Shown: positions 53,576 to 62,741, counted from the first letter of the stretch. The stretch is 64,000 bases of DNA from CAVQJU01 sp963729215 (GCA_963729215.1 CAVSND010000006.1:295362-359361), one strand, 5' to 3'. The notes: generated by a model from the sequence alone, not told the origin. Program-made: numbers and translations.

Positions 53576-55213
53576 CTACGGCAGCGCGTAGACGATCACG
53601 CGCGCGGGGCCGGCCTTGACGTTCCAGGTGCTGGCGTTCATGCCGGTGGCCGCGGCGATGTGCTGCACTCCGCGAGCCTGGTACGAGATCACGCCGCCGC
53701 CGATGGCCTTCCCCGTGGCGTGCCGCCACAACTCCCTGCCCGTGGCCGCGTCGTAGGCGAGGACCTGACCATCGAGGTCGCCGGTGAACACCAGTCCCCC
53801 GGCCGTCGCCGTAATCGCCGCGACCATCGGCTTGGGCGTCTGGATCTTCCACGCCACGGCTCCGCTCTCGGGGTCGAAGGCCGTGACCCATCCCTTCCAC
53901 TGACTCACGGGATCATGCCGGCCGAACAGCCATCCATCGGCCGGCTCGGCGCCGGTCCACGACGCGCCGGGCGTGCCTTTGATGCTGGCGGCCGGCTGCA
54001 TCTTGACGAGGGTGCACCAGTCGATGGCGTTGACATAGAGGAGACCGAGGCCCGGGTGATACGCCGGGCCGTTCCACTCCACGCCGCCCTGCACGCCGGG
54101 ACAAAACCGGGTTTCGTGATCGGTCGAAAACGCCACATCGACATTCTCGCGCGTCGTCACTTGCGCCTTGCTGCGCACCACCATCTGTCCGGGCTCAGCG
54201 GAAATTGCCACCCCGCTGCGGTCGATGCTGTAGACGTGCCCGTCCTTCGATCCCTGCGCGACGAACCGGCGGCCGCTCTTCGTTGTGATCAGCGCCGGCG
54301 GCGCTGCCAGGTCCCAATCGTGGAAGTCGCCCTTGAGCGGCTGCACGTAAGCGAGGAGACGTCCGGTCTTCGCGTCGAGCGCGAGGAGCGAGTTCGTATA
54401 GAGGTTCTCGCCGGGACGCAGCGCCTGCGCGAAATCGGGAGCGGCGTTGCCCGCGGGTACGTAGACGATCCCATTCGCCTCATCCACGGCGTAGCTGGTC
54501 CACGTGGCGCCGCCGCTCGGCGGATTGTCAGGCGAAGCCTTCAGCCAGGTGGCTCGCGCCGGGCCCGAATCGGGCACGGTATCGAACCGCCACACCACGC
54601 GGCCGCTCACCGCGTCGAGCGCGTAGATGCGCCCCGTCACCCCGAAGTTGTCGCCGCCCGCGTTCCCGGCGAACACGAGGCCGTTCCATGCAACCGGCGC
54701 CAGCGGCGCCGACTCGCCGCGCTTCGGGTCGCCGATGGCCACGTCCCACAGTTGTCGTCCGTCAGCCGCGTCGATCGCCAGCACGTGCGCGTCGCCTGTC
54801 CCGCGAAACACCCGGCCGTCGCTGTACGCAACGCCGCGGTTCACCATCAGAAATGTATTGGGCTCAGCGCGCGTGTGCTTCCATACCTGCCGGCAGGTCA
54901 CGCCATCCACCGCGTAGGTGTTGTTGAACAACGTGAAGTAGAGCACGCCGTTGACGGCGACGATGCCGCTCTGGAAGTTGACGACGTCCGGCGCGTCGAA
55001 CGCGCACACCTGCCGGAGGCCGGCGACATTCGCCGCCGTAATCTGCGCCAGGGGTGAGTAACGATCGCCGGCCAGCGGGCCGCCGTACGTCGGCCAATCG
55101 CCCTGGGGCGCAGTTGCAGCCGCCGCCTTCCCCTGGGCATTCGTGGCGTCCTGCCTTCCGCAGGCGCCTGCCAGAACGGCCAGCCCGAGAGCCGCAAGTG
55201 TGGATATCTTCAT
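53576..55213 (-). CDS. PQQ-binding quinoprotein dehydrogenase, lipoprotein
   Basis: Protein of 545 aa with a lipobox (LAVLAGAC, Cys18), so lipid-anchored in the periplasm. An eight-bladed PQQ propeller of the quinoprotein alcohol dehydrogenase type fills the rest: repeated W/Y-motif blades such as DAADGRQLWDVAIGD, DAVSGRVVWRFDTVPD, DAKTGRLLAYVQPL and DAATGRELWRHATGK. No heme c domain and no obvious vicinal CC pair (the segment LRQVCAFDAP has a single Cys), so electron transfer must use a partner. It should oxidise an alcohol or similar substrate. Divergent from the NTF2-like gene across a 54-nt spacer. Confidence 0.9.
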   Translation of the reverse strand: MKISTLAALGLAVLAGACGRQDATNAQGKAAAATAPQGDWPTYGGPLAGDRYSPLAQITAANVAGLRQVCAFDAPDVVNFQSGIVAVNGVLYFTLFNNTYAVDGVTCRQVWKHTRAEPNTFLMVNRGVAYSDGRVFRGTGDAHVLAIDAADGRQLWDVAIGDPKRGESAPLAPVAWNGLVFAGNAGGDNFGVTGRIYALDAVSGRVVWRFDTVPDSGPARATWLKASPDNPPSGGATWTSYAVDEANGIVYVPAGNAAPDFAQALRPGENLYTNSLLALDAKTGRLLAYVQPLKGDFHDWDLAAPPALITTKSGRRFVAQGSKDGHVYSIDRSGVAISAEPGQMVVRSKAQVTTRENVDVAFSTDHETRFCPGVQGGVEWNGPAYHPGLGLLYVNAIDWCTLVKMQPAASIKGTPGASWTGAEPADGWLFGRHDPVSQWKGWVTAFDPESGAVAWKIQTPKPMVAAITATAGGLVFTGDLDGQVLAYDAATGRELWRHATGKAIGGGVISYQARGVQHIAAATGMNASTWNVKAGPARVIVYALP

Positions 55214-55267
55214 CGCCACGCAGAGTGTATCTTTACTCGACTCGTACCGGTTTCGGGGAGCTGATTC

Positions 55268-57419
55268 ATGAAGACACCAGCCTTGGCCATGGCGTTCGCG
55301 GTCGTCGCGGGGTTCTCGACGATTCTCGCGGCACAGTCTCCGGTCGACGGCCTGGCGCGGGATGTCGAACGCGCCGAGGCAATCCGCGCAGTCAAGACTC
55401 TTCAGCGAACCTACGCGCAGTACTCGCAGTATGGGCTGTGGAACGACATGGCGGCCCTGTTTGCGGACGAGAGCCGGCTGATCATCGGAGACGAATCTGC
55501 CACGGGCCGCGCCGCCATCGCCGCGTTCCTGACGACGCGGCTCGGGGCCGGACGACAGGGTCTCGCGGCGGGCGTCGTTCACACGCAGCTGATCGATCAG
55601 CCGTTGGTGAATCTCTCGAACGATGGCACGACCGCCAAGGGGCGTTGGCATGGTTTCTTCCTGGAGAGCGACGGGAAGGGCAGCGCCTCGATCGAGGGGG
55701 GGATTTACGAAAACGAGTATGTCCGGCAGAACGGCGTCTGGAAGATCAGCACCCTGCATTTCTACCCGCAGTACTCCGGGCCATATGAGAACGGCCTGAC
55801 CAACTGGAAGGGCCAGGATCTTCCGATTGTTCCCTACCATTTCACCCCTGATGAGACCGGCATTCCGATTCCACCTCCGGCCGGCGCCGCGCCGCCGAGC
55901 AAGGCTTCGCTCGCGCAGCTGGAACAGCGCATCGCCGTGATGAACGCGGAGGACGATGTTCGAAACCTGCAGGCGTCCTATGGCTACTACGTCAATCGCA
56001 GGATGTGGGACGACGTGACCGACTTGTTTGCCGCCGACGGCGTGTACGAGGTTGGCGGCGTCGGTGTCTATGCCGGCCCGGCCGGGCGTACGCAAGGCGC
56101 TGGAGCGCATGGGGCCCGCGGGCCTGACGCACGGCGTGCTCAACGATCGCCTGCAGTTCGACACGGTGGTCACGATCGCTGCGGGCGGACACGAGGCGCA
56201 CGCCCGAGGCATCGAGCTGGGCATGCTGGGCGAGGCAGACAAGGGCGAGGCGTATTGGGAAGTGAACGTCTTCGCCAACCGCTTCGTGAAGGAAGGCGGC
56301 ATCTGGAAGATTCGAGAGATGCGCGTGTTCCCCGTGCTGCGATCCGACTATCACCAGGGTTGGGGCAAGAGCCGTCTCGTGGAACAGCCGCAGGCCGGCG
56401 CGCTGGCGCCAGACCGCGCGGTTCCCGCCGCCGACGCCGGCGGCCAGGACCACATCATTCCCGCGTTTCTATCCGTTCGTACGGGCACGGGCAGGCCCAC
56501 GGCCGCGCCCGATGGCTGCCGGTTCGTGGCGGCCGCGCCGCTGACGGGCGCCATTCCCCCGGCGAAGCCGCGAGTGCCCTCCTCGGATCGCGCGACGCGC
56601 GTGACGGACGACGCGCGCAGGCTGGCGCGGTCCACGGCCTACGACGGCGCGGAGAACGTCTCCACCGCGTACGGAGAATACATCGACGACTTTCAATGGA
56701 CGGAGATGGCCGCCATCTTCGGGAAACGCGGCGCCAAGCAGATTCCGTTTGCCGGCTATTACAGCGGCGCGGATCGGATCGTCCACGCGCTCCTCCTTGA
56801 ATACGGCGGCGAGCAGGCGGCACGGTCGGCGATTGCCTTCCATTGGCGCATCCAGCCGGTGATCCACGTGTCGGCCGACGGCCGGTCCGCGCGAGTGCGA
56901 ACCTATCTGTTTCATCCCAATACGTCGAAGCGGGGCGCCACCCTGTTCGGGGCCATGTATCCCGATGATCATGTGATCCTGGAAGACGGGATCTGGCGCC
57001 TGTGGAATCTGTCGCTCGACGAGCCGTACTTTTCGATGCCCGACTGGAAGGGTGGATGGTCGGCGGCGAAGGATCGGCCCGCAACCCCGCCGGCTCCCCG
57101 CGCGGCGCCCGCACCGGCGCCCGCGCGCGGCAACCAGCCTCAGCGATACTTCGGCGCCGCACTCGTCGCGAAGTATCCGCCGGATATCCCGATCACGGTG
57201 CTCGGCGAACGCCAGGAGCATTTCCGCGGCGGTACTGGAGAGCCCTGGGAGTGGCCGGCCATCCTGCCCATGTGGTGGGGCTACAAGAATCCGGTCAGCG
57301 GCCGCACGCCAGACCTTTTCCTTTCAGACTGCGTGCCGTGCGACTACGCGCCCGACCAGAGCATGACCCGGCACGGTTACACGCTGCCCGCGAGCGGGCC
57401 CGAGCCGAGCGACGATTGA
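55268..57419 (+). CDS. Triple SnoaL/NTF2-like domain exported protein, frameshifted
   Basis: Protein of about 716 aa once one G is removed from the GGG at 56084-56086 (GCCGGGCGTACGC), which joins VYAGPAG to VRKALERMGPAG. Signal peptide to AAQS. Three NTF2/SnoaL-type domains are visible, each starting with a helix and a W-x-D/E-M/V-x-x-L/I-F motif: QYGLWNDMAALFADES (first), NRRMWDDVTDLFAADG (second) and DDFQWTEMAAIFGKRG (third), with the matching KISTLHFYP, KIREMRVFP and LWNLSLDEP strands. Domains of this fold are enzymes or binding cups; substrate unknown. The C-terminus is a proline-rich linker and a short tail. Confidence 0.85.
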
Positions 57420-57511
57420 CGCGGAACCACAACCAGGCAGCAGGAGGGTCTTCAGGCGATTCCAGAACGGACGGCATTTGTCCTAGAATTCTCCACGGGA
57501 AGGAGCATCCG

Positions 57512-57889
57512 ATGAAGTCCCTACTCGTACCGGTATTCGTCATCCTCGCGCTGGTCCCCGCCGCCGTCCCGCTGTCGGCCCATCATTCCTGGCCGGTGAG
57601 CTTTTCCCAGCTCGTCACGGTGAAGGGCACGGTCACGGAGTTCGCGTGGGGGAATCCGCACCCGATGATCACCCTCGAAGTAAAGACCGACGACGGCAAG
57701 ATCGAGAAGTGGCTGGTCGGCGGGCCCGCGATCAATCGCATGGAAGCGAACGGGTGGACCAAGACGACGATCAAGGTCGGTGACGTGATCACAGGCACCG
57801 GCTATCAGTTCGCGGACGGCCAGAAGATCATCAGGCTCGAGCGGGCCGTGCTGCCCGACGGCACCGAGATGCGTCTCTACGGCCGCTAG
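57512..57889 (+). CDS. DUF6152-family exported protein
   Basis: Protein of 125 aa. After the signal peptide (to about SAHH) the mature part is one beta-barrel: SFSQLVTVKGTVTEFAWGNP, HPMITLEVKTDDGKIEKW and VGDVITGTGYQFADGQKIIR. This is the DUF6152 pattern (HHS..., KGTVTEFxWxNPH), short exported proteins of unknown function common in Acidobacteria and Proteobacteria. AAGGAGC lies before the ATG. It lies between the NTF2-like gene and the hydrolase, all on the plus strand. Confidence 0.88.
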   Translation: MKSLLVPVFVILALVPAAVPLSAHHSWPVSFSQLVTVKGTVTEFAWGNPHPMITLEVKTDDGKIEKWLVGGPAINRMEANGWTKTTIKVGDVITGTGYQFADGQKIIRLERAVLPDGTEMRLYGR

Positions 57890-57931
57890 GCCATGTTCTC
57901 GAATCTGAAGTGCCATAACCCGGGAGGCCGT

Positions 57932-58759
57932 ATGCGCTGGTTTTCATCCCTGTTGGTAATATCACTCGCGCTCGTCTTTTCATCCGCCGCGTCGGCCGCC
58001 TCGGTCGACGGCCTGCACATCTACTCTGCATCATCGGGCAGCGGCAAGCCGACGCTGGTGTTGGTTCACGGCTGGACCTGCGACTCCTCGTCCTGGGACG
58101 CGCAGGTGCCGGTGCTGGCGAGCCACTACCGGGTCGTCACCCTCGATCTGCCGGGACATGGCCGCAGCGACGCCCCGAAGGATGGGAAGTTTTCGATGGA
58201 CCTCTTTGCGCGCGCGGTCGAGGCCGTGCGCGCCGAGGCGGGCGCCGACAAGATCGTGCTGGTCGGCCACAGCATGGGCGCGCCGGTCATCCGGCAGTAC
58301 GCCCGCCTGTTCCCGCAACACGTCGCGGGGCTCGTGGCGGTGGACGGCCCGCTCGACATGCGCGGGTTCGGCGAAGGCTTCAAGCCGCCGTCGCTCACAG
58401 GCCCCGACGGCCTCAAAGCGCGCGAGGGCATGATTCGCGGGATGTTCACACCGAACACGCCCCCGGCGTTGCAGGAGAAGATTCTGGCGATGATGCTCAA
58501 GGCGCCGGAGGCAACGGCCGAGGGCGCGATGCGCTCGATTCTCGATCCGGAGTTGCAGAAGGCCGACGTCACGCCGATGCCGGCACTCGCCATCTGGGCA
58601 GGCACCAATCAGCAGATTCCCAATCCGGAGGAAACGAAAAAGGTCCTGCCGCACTACTCGCAGACGCAGGTGGCCGGGACCGGTCACTTCGTCATGATGG
58701 AGAAGCCCGACGAGTTCAACCGGCTCGTCACGTCGTTCGTCGACACGCTGTCGCCTTAG
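57932..58759 (+). CDS. Exported alpha/beta hydrolase
   Basis: Enzyme of 275 aa with a signal peptide (about 1-23). LVLVHGWTCDSSSW (HGWT at 46-49) is the oxyanion hole, VGHSMG (Ser114) the nucleophile elbow, and GTGHFVMMEKPDEFN the histidine. The usual acid after the sixth strand is not obvious: that place reads WAGTNQQIPN. So either Asp is supplied elsewhere or activity is altered. GGGAGG is 4 nt before the ATG, which decides this start. Followed by a hairpin at 58795. Confidence 0.87.
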   Translation: MRWFSSLLVISLALVFSSAASAASVDGLHIYSASSGSGKPTLVLVHGWTCDSSSWDAQVPVLASHYRVVTLDLPGHGRSDAPKDGKFSMDLFARAVEAVRAEAGADKIVLVGHSMGAPVIRQYARLFPQHVAGLVAVDGPLDMRGFGEGFKPPSLTGPDGLKAREGMIRGMFTPNTPPALQEKILAMMLKAPEATAEGAMRSILDPELQKADVTPMPALAIWAGTNQQIPNPEETKKVLPHYSQTQVAGTGHFVMMEKPDEFNRLVTSFVDTLSP

Positions 58760-58794
58760 CAAACCGCCGCTTCCTTCCGTTCCAGTCAGGCTTT

Positions 58795-58820
58795 GGACCG
58801 CGGGGAATAACCCGCGGTCC
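58795..58820. terminator. Hairpin terminator after hydrolase gene
   Basis: GGACCGCGGG-GAATAA-CCCGCGGTCC, a 10-bp perfect stem with a 6-nt loop, 36 nt after the hydrolase stop. No strong T-run. The rest of the spacer to 59016 shows nothing else. Confidence 0.6.
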
Positions 58821-59016
58821 TGCTGGATTATCCGCAGCCGTCCCGTGAAGTCCGCCGCCAGATCGATCAGAAGCGGCGGATTTCGTTCCAAAGCCGGCGG
58901 ACACACGCCGGCGCCCCCGTGGCATCACTGCTGCACTGCTGCCTGCGCAAGAGTCAGCGCGAGCCTGGCCGTCTGGCCAGCTTCAACCGTCGCGGCTGGC
59001 CTGCGAGGGGTGCGTG

Positions 59017-59610
59017 ATGTGGGAGTTTCTCGATTCGATTGAGAACAGCGGCTTCGCCACGTACGTCCGCGACACGCCGAGCGTTCTGGGATATTCAACC
59101 GTTCTCGCCTTTCACACCTTCGGCATGGCGTTTCTGGTCGGCCTGAGCAGCGTGATCGCGCTTCGTGTGCTCGGCGCCGTACCGCAGTTGCCGCTGAAGC
59201 CGCTGAAGGGCCTGCAGCCGCTCATCGCCGTCGGCTTCTGGGTGAACGCGATCACCGGGCTCATCCTCACTTCACTGGCCATACATTCGCTGCTCCGCAA
59301 CTGGGATTTCTACGTCAAGCTCGGCGCGATCGCGCTGGCGATCGTCGCGCTGCAGAAGATGCGGCGGTACGCGTTCGGCGACACGAACGCTCCCGATGAC
59401 GCGGCAGCCTCTCCACGCGCGAGGTTCTGGGCCGGAGCGATGCTGTTGTTCTGGGGCCTCGCGGTCCTCGGCGGACGCCTGACCGCGTATGCCACCAACA
59501 TCCGGATTGAAACGGCGCGGGCGGTGCTGGTGGCCGTGGTTCTGCTCCTGATCGTCGCCCGTTACCTGGTCCGGCGCGCCAATCGCACCATCATGGAGGT
59601 CCGAGTCTGA
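59017..59610 (+). CDS. DUF6644-like membrane protein A
   Basis: Protein of 197 aa with about five hydrophobic segments. The first contains LAFHTFGMAFLVGLSSVIAL, matched in the next gene by TFHFFGIILLIGGVGL, so each has an H-x-x-G motif in a helix. This layout recalls DUF6644-type proteins, sometimes found as pairs and suspected to bind heme; that is inference. The ATG overlaps an upstream GTG; GAGGGG sits before it. Its stop overlaps the ATG of the next gene by one base. Confidence 0.78.
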   Translation: MWEFLDSIENSGFATYVRDTPSVLGYSTVLAFHTFGMAFLVGLSSVIALRVLGAVPQLPLKPLKGLQPLIAVGFWVNAITGLILTSLAIHSLLRNWDFYVKLGAIALAIVALQKMRRYAFGDTNAPDDAAASPRARFWAGAMLLFWGLAVLGGRLTAYATNIRIETARAVLVAVVLLLIVARYLVRRANRTIMEVRV

Positions 59611-60119
59611 TGGAGACTTTTCTTCGCACGTGGCTCGAATGGCCGGCCGTGGCGGCGTTCATTGCCCGGTACACGTGGGCCTGGCCGCTCGGCGAGACAT
59701 TCCACTTCTTCGGAATCATTCTGCTCATCGGCGGGGTCGGCCTGTTCGACCTGCGGTTGCTCGGCGTGGCCAGGGGCCTGCCGGTCGCGGCGGTCAGACG
59801 GCTCCTTCCATGGGGCGTCACCGGTTTCATCATCTGCGTCGTCACGGGCTTCATGTTCGTGACCGGCGTTCGCGCGAACGTTCCGTCCAGCCCGTACGAC
59901 GTCATCCGAAGCAACCCGTGGCTGCAGCTGAAGTTCCTGTTCATCGCGCTCGCGGGACTGAACCTGCTCACCTTCTACGTGACGGGCATGGACCGCGCAG
60001 TGGACAAGCTGGGCGCCGGTGAGGACGCGCCCGCGCTGGCGAAGGTCATTGCCGCGGCGTCGCTCTTCTTCTGGCTTGGCGTAATCTATTTCGGCCGCCT
60101 GATTCCAGAAGCGCTGTAG
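59610..60119 (+). CDS. DUF6644-like membrane protein B
   Basis: Protein of 169 aa with about four hydrophobic helices: one with TFHFFGIILLIGG, one with TGFIICVVTGFMFVTGV, one with LKFLFIALAGLNLLTFYVTG and a C-terminal one with AAASLFFWLGVIYFGRL. It overlaps the preceding related gene by one base (TGATG) so the two are made together and probably form a heteromer. Confidence 0.78.
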   Translation: METFLRTWLEWPAVAAFIARYTWAWPLGETFHFFGIILLIGGVGLFDLRLLGVARGLPVAAVRRLLPWGVTGFIICVVTGFMFVTGVRANVPSSPYDVIRSNPWLQLKFLFIALAGLNLLTFYVTGMDRAVDKLGAGEDAPALAKVIAAASLFFWLGVIYFGRLIPEAL

Positions 60120-60166
60120 CGCATCGCGCGGCTTCGCACACTCAATCGAGACGGAAGGCCGAGGTC

Positions 60167-60925
60167 ATGCGGGTCGCGGCGCTCTACGACATTCACGGAA
60201 ACCTGCCGGCGCTCGAGGCTGTGGTTCAACAGGTTCGGGAAGCACAAGTGGACCACGTTGTGGTCGGAGGCGACGTGTTTCCCGGTCCGATGTCAGGCGA
60301 AACGCTCGCGTGCCTGCTGCAACTCGACATACCCGTGCAGTTCATCCTGGGAAACGGCGAGGTTGCCGTGCTTGCGGAGAAGTCAGGCGCAGAAGCGCCG
60401 CATTGGTACCGGACCATCCCGGAATCCGCCAGGAATGTCGTGCGGTGGCAGGCGAATCAGCTCAGTCCTGAACACGAGCGGTTACTTGCGAGCTGGCCGA
60501 AAACCCTGCACGTCACGATACCGGGATCAGGCGACGTGCTGTTCTGCCACGCGACGCCGAGAGACGAAAACGAAGTATTCACACGCCTGACGTCTGAAGA
60601 GCTCCTCCTGCCGGTGTTCGAAGGACTGGGTGTCCTCCTCGTCGTCTGCGGCCATACCCACATGCAGTTCGATCGCATGATCGGCCGGACCCAAGTGGTC
60701 AATGCCGGCAGCGTGGGGATGCCGTTCGGAGCGCCCGGCGCCGACTGGCTGCTGCTCGGTCCCAATGTTCAGCTGCGGCACACCGATTACGACCTGACGC
60801 GAGCCGCCGAGCGCATTCGAGCCACCAATTACCCGGAAGCACAGGATTTTGCGGCGCGCAACGTGCTGCAGCCTCCATCGGCGGAAGACATGCTCGACGC
60901 CTTCACCGCCGCGTCGTTCCGGTAG
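60167..60925 (+). CDS. YfcE-like metallophosphoesterase
   Basis: Cytoplasmic enzyme of 252 aa. The calcineurin-like metal site is complete: AALYDIHGN (Asp8, His10), VVVGGDVF (Asp36), ILGNGE, LFCHATPRDE and VCGHTHMQFD. The length and the NAGSVGMPFGAP block are typical of the YfcE group of phosphodiesterases and bis-phosphate hydrolases. No dedicated neighbour; it follows the DUF6644-like pair by 47 nt and converges with the DUF481 gene. Confidence 0.9.
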   Translation: MRVAALYDIHGNLPALEAVVQQVREAQVDHVVVGGDVFPGPMSGETLACLLQLDIPVQFILGNGEVAVLAEKSGAEAPHWYRTIPESARNVVRWQANQLSPEHERLLASWPKTLHVTIPGSGDVLFCHATPRDENEVFTRLTSEELLLPVFEGLGVLLVVCGHTHMQFDRMIGRTQVVNAGSVGMPFGAPGADWLLLGPNVQLRHTDYDLTRAAERIRATNYPEAQDFAARNVLQPPSAEDMLDAFTAASFR

Positions 60926-60942
60926 AAGCGTCCCTGGTCTGG

Positions 60943-61965
60943 TCAGAATTTCAGGCCGAACGAGTTCGACCAGCCGTAGTCGTTTCTCGACAACCCGGGG
61001 GGCGGGAGGCTGTCGAAATTCTCGAAGATGCCGATCCGGAAGTACCAGTCGCCGGGCAGGTTGAAGTCGAGATCGAATTTGTAGTTGATGCGGTACCGAT
61101 CGTCGATCGTCAGGCTGGGGTAGTACGTGAGCCGCGTGACCAGGTCGGCGAACTTCATTTTCTCGGTCATGAATTCGGTGCCGATGTACGCCTCGGCCGA
61201 GTCCTTCGTCGGAATCGCGGGGTCCGTGTACTTTTCATTCGTCCAGGCGAGCCCGCCCCCGAGCGCCAGGTGCTGCGCCGCCGAGCGAAAGAGGTACCGC
61301 CCGCCGCCGCCGCCGATCGTGGTGCGGAGGTCGAGCTTCTGTTCGTCGCTGTTCATGAAATCCTGAGTGGTGTTGACGTACCAGAGGTCGCCGAGGAGAT
61401 ACCGGAAGTCGTTCCCGAAGTCCCAGCGCTGCGTGTCGGGCGCGTTCGACTGCGAGCTCTTGAACACGTTGGCCAGCGCCGTATCCACGATCTGCCTGTC
61501 CCGATACAGCAGTGTGCCGCCGAGCGTGAGCTGCTTGGCGGAGTTCGCCTGGGTCATGCTGTAGCCGAAATCGAAACCCGCGTCGAACCGGGACCAGAAC
61601 GTTCGCTCGAAAGGCACTATGGCGGCCAGCTCGGCCAGCGGAACGCTGTCGTTCCCGATGAGCACGGTCGCTTTCTTCGTCGCATCGATTTTCAGCGTGC
61701 CGGCCAGCCGCTTGCCGTCGAACGTCTCGACCAGGAACTGCCGGTCGCTCTCAATGGACGCGATCTGATCCCACTCGATCTTGAAATCGGAGTCCGAATA
61801 GGTGGTTTCGATCGTCAGCACGTCCTTTTCCACCTTCTTGATCTCGCCGACGATCCTCTCGCCGGTGATCATGGTCACCACGTCCGTCGCTGCCGACGCC
61901 CTGGCGGCGGCGATGAGGATCAGAAGAACCCACAGGAACGTCACGCGTCGCATCCTGGTCAGCAT
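60943..61965 (-). CDS. DUF481-family outer membrane protein
   Basis: Protein of 340 aa. Signal peptide to about ASA. An N-terminal region (about 25-115) with VTMITGERIVGEIKKVEKD and TIETTYSDSDFKIEWDQIASI resembles the exported small beta domain before the DUF481 barrel, and the rest is a barrel with repeated amphipathic strands such as FDAGFDFGYSMTQANSAKQL and ending FGLKF. DUF481 proteins are inducible outer membrane barrels; function is mostly unknown. GGAG lies 7 nt before the ATG at 61965, which decides the start. The 5-prime side is preceded by a decayed SYLF gene start. Confidence 0.85.
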   Translation of the reverse strand: MLTRMRRVTFLWVLLILIAAARASAATDVVTMITGERIVGEIKKVEKDVLTIETTYSDSDFKIEWDQIASIESDRQFLVETFDGKRLAGTLKIDATKKATVLIGNDSVPLAELAAIVPFERTFWSRFDAGFDFGYSMTQANSAKQLTLGGTLLYRDRQIVDTALANVFKSSQSNAPDTQRWDFGNDFRYLLGDLWYVNTTQDFMNSDEQKLDLRTTIGGGGGRYLFRSAAQHLALGGGLAWTNEKYTDPAIPTKDSAEAYIGTEFMTEKMKFADLVTRLTYYPSLTIDDRYRINYKFDLDFNLPGDWYFRIGIFENFDSLPPPGLSRNDYGWSNSFGLKF

Positions 61966-62035
61966 GGCGCGGCTCCATCGCGGCGAGATTGGTCGGGACA
62001 TGAGGAACATCGAGGCATGAAGGTGTGCGTCGTCG

Positions 62036-62149
62036 AAGGGCCGCCTGGGAATCCTTGCTGAGCTCCGCTTTGTCCGCCGCAATCGCAGCGGGCGTTCCGA
62101 CGACAAGCAGCGCGATCGTGATGGCGCCCATCACCGCTGTCCGTGGCAT
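62036..62149 (-). pseudogene. 5-prime remnant of a SYLF-type gene
   Basis: A 38-codon fragment with a signal peptide (MPRTAVMGAITIALLV..., to AAIA) and ADKAELSKDSQAAL, the usual first helix of SYLF proteins (compare the intact gene at 8583). After that the frame gives meaningless sequence that is the antisense of the DUF481 gene region, and no SYLF motif follows. So the gene was cut short between here and the DUF481 start. It sits in the order: secreted gene at 62178, remnant, DUF481 gene, all minus. Confidence 0.5.
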
Positions 62150-62177
62150 GTTCGTACTCCTTGTCGTCGGGCTCCTC

Positions 62178-62741
62178 TTACTTGGGCGCCTTGCCGGTGA
62201 TGTACCCCTGGGTCGAGATTTCGGTATGCTGCTCCTCGACGATCTTCGAGGCCGAGACCTTCATCCCTTTCCTCAGCTCGCTGACCGATGCGGGCTTGCC
62301 CTCGACCATGAACTTGAACGTCGCAGGAACGGTGTACTCGTGGTTTTCGCCGTTCTCCAGAGTCAGAATCACGTAGTTGCCCGAGACGTACCAGACGGTC
62401 CCATTGAGCATGGACGTCGTACGCACCGTGACCGGTTGCGTGGTCGTGAGAATCGTGGCGGTGAGATTGGTTCCCGGTTTCAGATCGCCAATCGTTTTTG
62501 GCTGGCCGTCGATGATGAACTGCTGGCCCGGCTTGAGGCTGAAGTAGCGGTATCGGCCGCTCTTCTGCATTCTGACGAGGAGCTGGTTGCCGTCAGTCAG
62601 CGCCACTTCTCCAACGAGCGTGGATTTCACCACCTTCGCCGGGCCGGCGGGTTCCTTGGTCTTCGTGGTCGTGGTCTGAGCGTGTAATCCCGCCAGGGCG
62701 ACCACGCACAGGCACGCGCTGACGATAAATCGTGAGGTCAT
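62178..62741 (-). CDS. Secreted protein of unknown function
   Basis: Protein of 187 aa. Signal peptide to about HAQT, then a Thr/Lys-rich stretch and two similar beta-hairpin units: FSLKPGQQFIIDGQPKTIGD and FKFMVEGKPASVSELRKG. The two KF/QF-x-x-x-x-G-x-P patterns suggest an internal duplication. I do not recognise a function. AAGGAGAAG is 4 nt before the ATG. It is the likely first gene of a unit running into the SYLF remnant and the DUF481 barrel, suggesting envelope work. Confidence 0.75.
   Translation of the reverse strand: MTSRFIVSACLCVVALAGLHAQTTTTKTKEPAGPAKVVKSTLVGEVALTDGNQLLVRMQKSGRYRYFSLKPGQQFIIDGQPKTIGDLKPGTNLTATILTTTQPVTVRTTSMLNGTVWYVSGNYVILTLENGENHEYTVPATFKFMVEGKPASVSELRKGMKVSASKIVEEQHTEISTQGYITGKAPK

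Noticed and set aside
55214..56302. Long upstream extension of the minus-strand quinoprotein frame
   Set aside because: The extension overlaps the start of the plus-strand NTF2-like gene and has no motif, whereas a lipobox start lies at 55213.
61751..62035. Continuation of the SYLF-type fragment as a 132-aa protein
   Set aside because: Beyond codon 38 the frame runs antisense-free but out of register over the DUF481 signal peptide region and shows no SYLF motif, so the extra sequence is chance.
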